64,000 nucleotides of DNA, from positions 1-64,000 of the forward strand of contig CAOLHI010001029.1 in assembly GCA_948474755.1 (NCBI GenBank), given 5' to 3'. Source of the DNA: Ctenosaura bakeri. Lineage: Eukaryota; Chordata; Lepidosauria; Squamata; Iguanidae. Shown here piece by piece: positions 36,601 through 48,600 of the stretch. The position numbers were made by a program, and so were the translations under genes. Positions within the stretch are counted from its first letter, which is position 1. Each line of letters opens with the position of its first letter. The notes below the pieces were generated by a model. It made no database searches. It was given only the letters and a program-made list of their open reading frames with translations, and was not told where the DNA came from.

Positions 36601-39600
36601 GCTATATGCTGTATTCTCTGCATGCAGACAGGCATTTTAGAACTTCTCAGTTTCATATTATGTCCTTTTGTATCTGCAAACCACACTTGAGGGGTCTACT
36701 GGAATGCTATCAGATGTAGTGTGCAGTTCAATACCTGAACAGGAAAATTAACAGCCCTGCTTCACACACTTAGTTATGTTTGGCACTCTGTATTGTGGAG
36801 AATGTATCTTGAATGTACTATTGTTGATACAGCAATGAAGAGAATTTGATGGGTGGGCCCTGAGATAGTCAGTAAATTATAACCTTCTCCCTCTTTTTTT
36901 TAGGTCAAATTTTAATGATTGGATGAAGCAGTATGAAACTTTGACTGATATGATAGTTCCACGATCCAGCAAGTAAGTTTTCTTTCATTATTACTATTCC
37001 CAGAAGCAGAAAAAACAAGTCTCAAAGACTTGGTTTATTGAATGCTTTAAACATTTCATTTTTTCTCTAAAAACTTATTTCTTTTAGAGCTCCTACATGG
37101 CTCCTTATACCTGGCTTTTGAGTCAGGTCATTCTATCTAAATTGCTTTCCTGCACATCAGATTTTGCAGCTGCTGTACTGTACTCCAGTTGAAATTTAGC
37201 GTGGTCCAGTTTTACTTTTGCATTGGTGTGGAGAGTGTCTACAATTTGGTCTCAGCTCTTCTCAGCTCCAAATGCAGGGAAGACATGATGAATTTTGTGC
37301 TATGTGTTGTGCTTCCTCTTCTGTGGTTAATTGTTTTCCAGTTATTTTCCTTCATGATCTCAAGAGCAGATACTTCCCCTGACTTTCCCTTAAATAAACA
37401 CTTTCTGAATTTTAAAAATTCCCCTTTCTCTACTTGGAGGCTATCCTGTAATCCAGACTGTGGGATTTTCTTATAAATTGAAGGGAAGTGTTTTTCATCA
37501 GCAGGACTAGGAGCCACTTTCAGCTTCTTCCTTCTTCAACAAACAGATTGTGTGTGAAGTGTGCTTTTTCAAGCAGGCCCTGAAGACAGAAGAAAAGAAA
37601 CAAGAAAAGAGTTCCGTTTCAAGGGTTCCCAAGCCATCCTGATATTGGTCTCCTATGCTCTCTCATTTCTCTTCTTCCCTTTTATTCTCAGGCACCTGGA
37701 AGTTGTATTTTCCCTTGCACTTGTGCTCCCCTGCAGGGTCTTGAGTTGTTGTTGTTATCTTTCATAAAAAGAATAGGGCCTTCTTTCCACTAGGTAAGCA
37801 ACAGTTGAGGCAATGCTCATTTTGCTTTTCATGGCTAAATGCCCTTTTTTGAAAAAGCATTCTTGTAGCTCCTCCTTGTGGCTTTTGAGAATATTTGTTT
37901 GAAACATTTCTTTTGAGCATAGAGGGTTTATCTTGACTGCAAGAGATTCCAATATTTTTCCCTGTCATCACTGCCATTGGTAATGATTGAGACTCTTGAG
38001 ATCATTTTTCCTAGGACTTGGGAAGATCTGCATTCACAATCCACTTTGAAGAGCTCTCAGGAACTGTGAATAGGAATTCATGTCCCATGTATCCAGACTG
38101 AAAGGGGCCTTTTCTTACACTCCTACTTTTCTATATGTTCTTAATGAATCTTGGGATAGCATGAGTAATGCTGCCCCACTTAACAGGGTTGTGGTAAATA
38201 TCTGTTCCTGTGAATCTGTCTATAAGAAATTCATGTTCCCATATGCAGATAAGATTACTGGCCCCTTTGTTAGTGACTTGTGTCTACCACCAGATGGTGA
38301 AATGCTAGGCAGGCCCACAAAAGCTAGGTAGTACTGTAGAGACCATGGATTGGAACTTCTTTTTTTTTTTTTAAAAAAAGCTGGCTTTCTTGCTTTCCAG
38401 GGTTTTCTTTTTTGTCTCAAAATGTTTCCTTCCATGAAACTGTCAGGTTCTCCAGCTGCCTCTCTCCATAGTCTTTTTGATTTGTCATCTCTTCTTAGGG
38501 TCGCTGAAGGGCTCAGATGGCCCAATAGATAGGCCTCTTTACAACTTGCCTCAGACAAGATGGGATAGCAAGAGTGAGACAGAGAGCTGATCAAGCCCAG
38601 GTTTTCCACTTCCTTTGACAAATCATAGAATCTTAGAACTGGAAGAGACCACAAGGGCCATCAAATCCAAGCTCCTGCCAAGCACAACTGAAGCAATCCT
38701 GAAAGAGGCCTATCCAACTTCTGTTTAAAGACTTCCAAAGAAAGAGGTCCACCACCCTTCAAGGTAGTTGAAGAGCTCTTACAGTAAAGAAGTTCTTCCT
38801 AAGGTTTAGGGAGAATCTTTCATCTTGTAATTTGAATCCACGGTTTGTGTCCTAGTCTCTGGAACAACAGAAAACAAGATTGCTCCATCTTCTACATGGG
38901 ATCCCTCAGAGATTTAAAGATGGCTATCATGTCATCTTTCAGTCTTTTCTTCTCTGAGCTAACATAACTATCTCCCTCAGTCACTCCTGATAAGTTTTGG
39001 TTTCCAGAACCTTTCACCATCCTGGTCACCCTTCTCTGGACACGTTCCAGCTTGTCAGTATCCTTCATGAACTGCAGTGCTCAGACCTGGACACAGTATT
39101 CCAAGTGTAGTCTTACCTAATTTGACTTAATCTTAGTTTGAGAATGTCTGGCAGCAGTAATTCCCACGTTTTTGTGCATAACATTCTCCAGTCCCCACCT
39201 TCTGACTGATTTTCTTTTTCTAAATGGAGAAACAGCTATTTCAGTTACACTGTTTCTGACTGCCACCAGATAGCAGCAGAGAGAAACCTTCTTTTCTTCT
39301 AGATACACACAGGGAGAAACAAAGAGGCAGTTCTCAAATATCAGTTCAGTTTTTCACATCCAACAAGGTTAGAAAGGATTGTGATTTTAGTACTTCCAAA
39401 ATATCTGTGCCTAACCTAGTCAGGTGGTTCCTGTGATCTTTTTTTGAAGCTATCAGTTCTGATGTTGCTGTGTAACTAGAGCAAACAGAAGAAACATTTA
39501 TGTAAATCAAGTGGAGCAATGCGTAGACAAAAGACTTCTCCTGTGGTTATTTTGTAGGAAGGGAAGACTAAAACAATATTGTTGAAATCTAACTACAAAT

Positions 39601-42600
39601 TATGCCATCATTAGTCATTTAAACTGAGCATTTCCTGTTTGCTTTAAAGGGGCTTTTATGGTTTGCCACCAAATTTTAATGGCAGGACTGGATGGAAGAA
39701 AAAGGGAAGAGAAATCTCCACCCCAAATCAAAATTCAAAACCAACCTTAAAATGTCAAAACAGGCCCTCTGCTCACCCCATTCCTCAGAGAACTTCAGTG
39801 AGAGAGTTTCTCAGACATTATCCCCACGTGAGAGTCAGCTTTTAAGGACTTGGAAGAGGTTCAACCATTCTCGCCTCTAGATTTTTGTGAGATTCACCAC
39901 TGGATCCTATCCTTGACAGTGCCCAAAAGAGGACTTTGGTCCACTAGGATTTTTTTCAGAAGAGCTTGTTCTTCAGTCTTTTTGTAATGAAGATTTCTTA
40001 CCTCTTTATTTCCAAAGGTGGCTCCACAATATGTATATGGTCCTCTCCACATGACTCAGTTTCTCAGGGCCACAGCATTTTTTCCCCAGAATTCAAGGCT
40101 TCTCAGTGGGTAATTCTTTACCCATCTTCCTTTGCTAGCAGTTAAGTCAAAATTGAAATCTATAAGCAATAAATAAATGATTAACATAACTGATATATTA
40201 CTTTTGCATGAGCAGCCAAGGAAGACTTTTAGACGTTCTGCCTTCACCCTGGCCTTAAAGTAATAACTTGCTTTTGGAGACTGTGGTCCTAAATGATGAC
40301 GACAATAGCGAAAGTTCCAGTGACTTCAGACTATGTAAATCATAAGATGCAGTTTTACTGGCTGTTGGTGCTGCCTCACCTACATCCCTCCTAGCTAGAA
40401 CCTTCTATTCTGTTGGTATGGGTAGGTAATCTTGGACCTCTAGATATCTTCCAGGGAAGATGGGAACTGTAACTGTCCACTGTTCTAAGACTTACGAAGA
40501 CACAGGGCTTCTGTTTTCATCCCAGATATCAAGCTAGCTTCTCGGGGGTTGTTGGTGATATTGCTAAATGCTCTGTCTGACACAAACACTAAGATGTGGA
40601 CGCACCCTGAATATCTGAAGTAGCCTCAGTCCCCTTTAAAGAGCTCTCTTTTTTGGCGGTAGTGTATTAAAATGTGTTCTTGTGGAGATTTAAGGGTAAG
40701 CATTGTGCAGTGTCAGTGTTCCAAGAAGGAAATGGTTGTAGGCAACAAAAAGGGCCTTGAAGGGTTCTTTCAGTGCCAAAGATTTTACAGTCAAGCAAGC
40801 TTTCCTGCAGTGAAGCCAGATTTCAAGACCTACCCCTGCCCAGCTCGCCAAAGGGAGACGGGGACAGTTTTTGGCACCACCCATCACACTATGGGAAGAA
40901 GTGACTCTAGCAGTACTTTTCTGCTTAGAGGACTGCAGCTTCAGACCAGTGAGTCACTTACATCACAGGGGAGAGCCTAGTGGTCTTGTTCCTGCCTTGT
41001 GATCTTGGAGCTGTGGTGGATTGCTCAGTAAAAATGTTGGCACAGTATGTGGCTGCTGTTGGGGGGCTGGGGAAGACAAATTTTATGTTGAGCATAATTA
41101 GAGAAGGAATAACAATATAGCTTCCAGTATCATACTGCCCTTTTATGATTCTGTCGTGTGACTACACTTAAAGTACTTCAAAGTACTTTACAAAGTACTT
41201 TACAAGGCACTCTACAAAGATATTGTAGAGTTTTAAAGGTGAATAAATGAGTAGAAATCCTAATCAAGAGGCTGTAGCAACTCCCCTGTGAAGAAAGATT
41301 TCTTTGAGCCTTTTTATTTAAAAAAAGCCAAGTGCAGAGAGACATGAGAGAGTTACATAGAGTTATTTGTGGTATGGGGAAAATGAAGAGAGAAATGTTT
41401 TCTTCCATCATTCTAGATTTGAGGATCTTCCACTGAAGCTGAATAGTGGATACAGTACACGCTCACGAGAACATACGTTCTTCTTAATGTGGTTAGGCAC
41501 ACTCATAGACCAAGCAATAGAAATATTTAACAAATTTTTCTTCCCACAGGGGAGATGACTAACTGGGTTGGAGGAGTGGCAAAAATATTTCTAAATTTTT
41601 TTTCTTTCCTGCCTCTTAAGCTGATGGAAGGAGTTAAATCCAACTTATAGATCTTTTCACATACCAAAAAGAAGTTACCTCTATGAGAAGCAGCAGTGTT
41701 TGTTTTCATTTCCCCTTCTTTTTATCCACTTGTTCCATTTCTTTGTCTGGCAAGAGTGTAGGAATCATACTAACATGCATTGATGTAGGCAGCCAGGTGC
41801 ACACAGAACACGTGGCTGGATAGCAGTGCGTGTGAAAGGGATCTAGGAGTCTTCATAGACCACAAGCTGAACATGAGTCAGCAGTGTGATGTGGCAGCCA
41901 AGAAAGCCAATGCAATTCTCGGTTGTATCAATAGGAGTATGGTGTCTAGATCGAGGGAGGTACTGGTACTACTCTACTCTGCTTTGGTTAGACCTCATCT
42001 TGAATACTGTGTCCAGTTCTGGGCACCCCAATTCAAGAAGGACATGGTCAAGCTCCAGCAAGTCCAGAGGAGGGTGACCAAAATGGTGAGAGGCCAGGAA
42101 GCCATGCCCTATGAGGATAGACTTAGAGAGCTGGGTATGTTTAGTCTACAGAAGAGAAGGTTAAGAGGGGACACGATAGCCATGTTTAAATATTTGAAGG
42201 GAAGCCATGTAGAGGAAGGAGAGGGCTTGTTTACCACTACTTCAGGGACCAGGACAAGGAGCAATGGATTCAAACTGCAGGAAAGGAGATTCCACCTGAA
42301 CCTTAGGAAGAACTTCCTGACAGTCAGGGCTGTCTGGCAGTGGAATATGCTGCCTCGGACTGTAGTGGAGTCTCCTTCTTTGAAGGTTTTTAAGCAGAGA
42401 CTAGATGGCCATCTGTTGGGAGTGCTTTGAGGGTGTTCCTGCATGGCAGGGGGTTGGACTGGATGGCCCCTGTGGTCTCTTCCAACTCTACATTTCTATG
42501 ATTCTATGATAACATGTGAGTCAGCACAATGGTGTCAACATAGCTACTTAATACAAATGTCAAGAGTGACATCTAAGGAAAAATTTTATCTCTTATAGGA

Positions 42601-45600
42601 AAACGTGGTCTCAACTGGATTGACAAGTAGAAGGCTGTCAATCAATCTTGTAGAGTAGCAAGCCTTAGAATTGCCCGAAATTTTTCTGGAGGCAGGACAA
42701 AAAGGGCTACCATTCTTTTTTTTTTATAATAATTTTATTAAATTTCACAAATAAAAAAAGGAATCTTTAGCATGTAGTTTTACGTGAGTTGTTTCTGATC
42801 TTCCACTCTGATCTGATCTTCGTTTCTTGAAATTCACTCCACTTACTACATTTATGTATCACAATACAATGTTTATTTCAACTGTTTGAACGTGCATTTC
42901 CCTCTCCCACACAGTCATAATAAAGTCATTCTCACTTAACAGTTCCCAGCTGTCATCCGTTTGGCTATTCTGCTTTTCTCTAATCATCAAATTCAATCTA
43001 TCTCATTTCTCTGCTTGTCTCTTTTGAATATTCTGCTATCTTCTCATATATTTTTTGAACCTCTACCACTTATAACCTGAAATCTTACAATTTCTAAAAT
43101 AAATCTATCAGTGTATATCTGGCAGTCTGAGCTATTATTACTGTAACAGTCACTCATCTTCTTGCCCTGTATTCCATTATATTAAAAGTATCTTGTTCCC
43201 ACTTCTGTACTTGCGTCCTATTCAACCCCCATCAACCCCTTAGCAATATCGCGATGTCTATATTAATGACAATATATCAATCAAATATGTAAGCTTAATT
43301 GACATTGCTAAAGTACATAACCCCTTGTCTAATTCAGAGCCCTGTGCATTAATCTACCTCCCATTCCCCCCTCCCATCTGGAACCTTGCTGTCTGGAAAT
43401 TCATTTCTGAAAATTCACTGTAGTCTCATAGCCACTTAAATTCCAAGCTGCTCTGTCCCTGGGGGTGCGGGTGTTTTACTTGAATGACCTCCCACACTGG
43501 CTCACCAGTTCGGTACCCCATCAGCCAAAAAGGGCTACCATTCTAACTGGTCCCCTGAAACAATATCTGTGCTTCAGTTCTTAGGATGCACTCTTTTCAT
43601 TTACTGAGCAGAAATAACTGGAGCTATTGAAAGCTCTTATGATGTAACAAATGGAGGTGAGCATAGTATCATTTTTGACAGAACATTTAAATTATACTCA
43701 TTCAATTTGTGAGCTAGCTTTTTGCTGTGAAGGGCAAAGCTTTCAATGTGAAAGTTGACCCAAATATCTCACCTGCTAAGAATGACAAAGGTGAGCTGCA
43801 ATTATGCCTCTCTGGTGAGGTAGGCTGTCTATAAATCTTGCACTGTAATCTGTTAGCAGTGCACACAAGACCCTAAACTGATTTTGCCAATCTTGAATTA
43901 CAGATTATTGTTCTAATTTATGTCAGTTCTTTTCCTGGTATTTTTTTTTCCTTTGCAGTGTTCTTTCTGAGGATCAAGATAGTTACCTCTGTAATGTCAC
44001 TTTGTTCAGGAAAGCAGTGGATGAGTTCAGACACAAAGCCAGAGAGAATAAGTAAGTGGTGCTCCATTTTGTTTTGCTGCTTAGTAGTAGTTACATGGCA
44101 ACCTACAGGTTGTATTCCTCTCTTGTTACAGGTTTATGGTCCGTGATTTTCAATATAATGAAGAAGAGATGAAGGCAGACAAAGAAGAAATGAACAGGCT
44201 TTCTACTGATAAAAAGAAACAGTTTGTAAGTTAAATGGCAGTTTATGTGGTTCTTCAAAGAATTTTTCAAACACAAAATAGTTCTTTGCCTGCTATACCT
44301 CTTCTGTCTGGGCATGTATGTAAAGAAAAGGATCATTTAGTGTAATTTCTTGTCATATAAGAACTAACTGCAAAATGAGCAAAGCAACCTTCAGGAGTAT
44401 AAAGCTTTTCTAGTAATTACAGAAATAAAAACAAAGAACAGTAATGCCTTTTACAAGCATCACTAAACTGAAGCATTAGAAAAGTGATGTGTTAAGGAGC
44501 ACAAGCTTTCAAGTTCTTGACAACTCTTCATCAGGCATTTGGGAGACGGGGAAGAAACGCAGAATATAAACAACAGTGGGCCTCATCTCTTTGCTGAACA
44601 TATGATAACTGTTTTGTAGCTGCAGACATGCACAGTGGCCAGTCAGTCACTCCAGAATTTTAGAGTCCCTTCTTTCTTCATTTTTGCACTATCATGCTTG
44701 AGGAAGAGTTCTGGCGAACCGAAAAGCTTGTGCCACTTTCATAACACTTCAGTAGTCTTAGAAACAGGTATCTCTGCCTGTCTGTGATACTTGTTTACAC
44801 TCATGGAGCACTGTTTTGGGATTGTTGGGTTTATTTGTTTCAGTAATTATAGGCTATACTTTTTGGAGGAAGCTTCTCAACTCATGTACAGTTTTTTTTT
44901 CTGCAATGGAAGTTGTATTTGACCTGCAAAAATTGGAAGAAGTGTTATTAGGGAGAAACTTGTTGTTCAGGTTATGTAAGGAAACAGGAGAAGAAGACCC
45001 AGTTCTATTAAATTAGTTTATGTTTAAAGGACATGATGAATTACAACCCAGGGCAGTAGATGAATTTTCAGACATTATTATGTGTAATCTATGAAAAATC
45101 TTTGAGAACAGGTGAGATGTTAGGAGCCTGAAGACTAACAAATGCCCTACTTTCAAAAAAGAAGGAAAGAGAGATCCAGGAAACAGGAGATCTGCTGCTC
45201 TACCATCAAGTTTGGGCAATAGTCTAGAACAAATTATTAAGAAAGATTGATTGATTATTAGGAGCCAAGAAAGATTTACAAGAATGAATCATGCTAGAGC
45301 AACCTTATTTCCTTTTTGGATAGAATTACCCATTTCCATTTTGTGCAGGAAATATAGTAACATTGCCATATCCAAAGCACATTATAATACAGCAAAAAGT
45401 CTTTTGATGCCTGAAATAACTCGCCTGTTTTTCTGTCCAACCACAGGGACCTCTAGTTCGATGGCTGAAAGTTAATTTCAGTGAAGCTTTCATTGCATGG
45501 ATTCATGTGAAAGCACTAAGAGTCTTTGTTGAATCTGTTCTAAGGTAATTTCTTTCTCTTCTCTTCTCTTCTCTTCTCTTCACTTCTCTTCTCTTCTCTT

Positions 45601-45636
45601 CTCTTCTCTTCTCTTCTCTTTTCTTCTCTTCTCTTC

Positions 45637-45672
<36 letters not shown>

Positions 45673-48600
45673 TCCGTCTGTCTGTCTATCTGTCTGTCTT
45701 TTTTAACATAGGTAAGATAAGATCTATTGCTTCTTCTCCTCAAGAATTTTTTCTCTTTAAGAATCACTGAATTCAGTGCTTTTAGTAGTTCATGTAGCCA
45801 GCATGATTCAAAGGTTCTCTGAATTAGATGAATATTTTAATGAAGAATTTAATAACTCTCATTTACGCATATATGAAAGTTATCACAATTTGAGTTAAAT
45901 AATCAAATAAATTATATTAGCATTAACATTTTGTTTTCTGAGGTATAGGAAGCCACCATTTGCGAAATAAATAGCATATGAAATGAGTGATTTATTTCAA
46001 GTGGCCCCTCCACTTTTGCAAGGATTCAGGGTCCAGAATCCTAATGAAAGTCCAAAAAACCATGAATAACTCCCTCTGCCTGAGTGAGCACTCCCCCTCC
46101 CATTGTCTTGCCTTTCACCTGGGCAAGCATGCCTTCCTTTGACTTTCCACACACTTGGGCAAAAGGCAAGAGAATGGAGATAAAGCATGCCATGGAGAAG
46201 GAAAGCACCTGTGAACCCCTGCTTCCCTTCTCCTCCTTTCATTCCCTTGTCTTTTTTTCCTGGTGTGGAAAAGGAAGACAGCACATTCAGGCAAAAGGCA
46301 AGGAAATAGGGGGAAGCATGCATGAGATTCCCCCCTCCCATTTGCTTGCCTTTCACCCTGGTGCTTGGAAGGAAAGCACACATACCTGGGCAAAGGGTAA
46401 GAGAATGGAAGGCAGGAAAGGCAAGGGGGTGCCTCATGAATAGTCAAATTCACAAAGGTCACGAATTTCATGAATGCACAAATGTGGAAGAAGGACGGTA
46501 CGCTGTATTTGAATGTAGACCTGATTTGGCATTACCAAAACGAGCCTGGGATTTGCACACCCTCCATTCCTCTGGTATGGTTGCAAGAGGAGTATGGGAG
46601 CTACCACTTCTCTGTTTATCACAGTTTAGGATATCCAACATTTAAATTATGATTAACTTCTAATGTGATTCATTTGAAACAAATCAACTTCATAAGCATG
46701 GATTAGTGTTGCATCTGAACCAGCCTTTAATATGCCTAAGTAACTGATGAGATGAATAGATGAACTCTTATCTTTTCCTTGAAAAGTATATATACATTAA
46801 AAGCAGAAATACTTGCACTTTTTTTCTTCATCTTTTGCCAAAGTGAGTTAATGTAGGACTGTTTGTAATACATCACTACTGAATTGCTGTGTGGAATAAT
46901 GTCTGTAGCTTGGTTAAAACAGATCATGAGGAACCATATCGTAGCTGCTTAAGAACTGTCTGCAACATTGTGAGCAGAACTTGGAAAAGTTACTTTTTTG
47001 GACTGTAGCTTCCAGAATTACCAGCCAGCATGGCCACTGTGATAAACATGCAGGGTGATGTTTACATCCCCCCTCCCCATGAAGCCGTAAGACTACCATT
47101 TCTGTGCCACTCGTTGAGCCAGATCTCTCAGTAGTTGCAGGGAAACTGCAATAGGCAATTACTTCTCTTTGTGAATTATAGTGGCATATGGTGTGTATGG
47201 CTGTCTTGTAGTTCCTAGGTGACTCTGCTTTACAAGAAGTACTATAGTAAACTGAAGTTCCGTTTTTGTATTTCAAAGTCTTTGTCAAAGGCTTCTGTTC
47301 TTCAGGGCCTAACAGCATTGGTGTGACTTCCCTTATCTGGGCGAAGTGCAGTCCTCTTGGTGTTGGTGGATTGTAGCTCCCATCAATAGTAACCAATAGA
47401 GCCAGTGGTGAGGAACACTGACAGTTGTGGTTCATCATCATCTGGGTGGTACCTTGTGTCCTTGTCCATTTTATCAAATTGCATCTCCAGGAGGCATACA
47501 GCTTGGTAAAGGATTTGAAGCAAAAATGCTGTTACAGTTTTTGATATTTATTATGCTGAAAGAGTAAATATAAGAACCATCATCCAAAAAATGTTTAACC
47601 CAAAATCATATTTTCAGTTAAAATACCGCCTTTACTAGACTTGGAAAGGGAAGATTCATCAGATACTCAAATAGAATCCTTTTTTTAAATTCTTTGTCTG
47701 ATTTTCAGGTACGGTTTGCCAGTTAACTTCCAGGCTATGCTCCTTCAACCCAACAAGAGAACAATGAAGAAACTGAGAGAGGTTCTGTATGATTTGTACA
47801 AGCACCTTGATAGCAGTGCAGCAGCAATCATTGATGTGAGTAACTAGCTCCATATCCACTGGCAGTACAGGTTTTTAAACATGACGTTGCTTCTGCTTGG
47901 CTTGGAAAAATCTAATCAGTCTGCAGGAAGGGACAGATAAAATACAAATAGGGTTCATAGGTTGTTTCATCTTATATTGCAAGGAATGTCTTTTTCCACA
48001 GACTACAGTAAGAATGATGTTGGATAGGTGCACACAGTAGAAGAGATGAAATAATTCATCTCCCATTAGTCAGTATTCACCACCATGATTCAGTTGGTAA
48101 CAGCAAATAATGGACTCTCTTCTGAACTGGATTAACTTCTTATCTAGCTTTGATGCATCTGGCTCTATATTATCTACACTGAGGTGGGCAGCTACGGAAG
48201 GAAGACTGGGGGCTTCCTTAGCTCTTAAGGATGCCTTCAAGGGCTGCATCCCCCACAAAAAAATCAGAATCTTTTTGCCCTAAATGCCCCATAGAAGACA
48301 TGGGAGCATATTTGCTCTGTTCCCACACTAGCCATTTTAGGCCCAAGAGAGGCCTTTTCTACAGCAGGAAGGGATCAGAAGTCACTTCCTATTCACTTCC
48401 TATTCCAAAAAAGACCTCTCCTGAGCTAATTTGCCCTGACCAAAATGCCCAGCATGCCCTACAGAAGGCATTTGGTAACAAAAGAATTTTGACCTAGTGG
48501 TAGGGTCACATGAGGCCTACAGGTGTCACTTTAGGGTTTCAGTCGTCCTTTCCAGCCCTCTCTAGAAATCTCAAAAATTGAATATGGGTCTTCAGGCTAA

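Noticed and set aside
41873..42430. 185-codon plus-strand ORF as a gene
   Set aside because: It is the C-terminal end of CR1 ORF2, repeated in diverged form at 13.9 and 55.7 kb.
45548..45700. Regular short repeats as a CRISPR-like array
   Set aside because: Five- and four-base pyrimidine units without spacers in a vertebrate intron: a microsatellite.
45998..46505. ORFs of 107-146 codons on both strands in intron 11
   Set aside because: They coincide with a MITE with inverted ends and overlap in several frames; no domain is seen.
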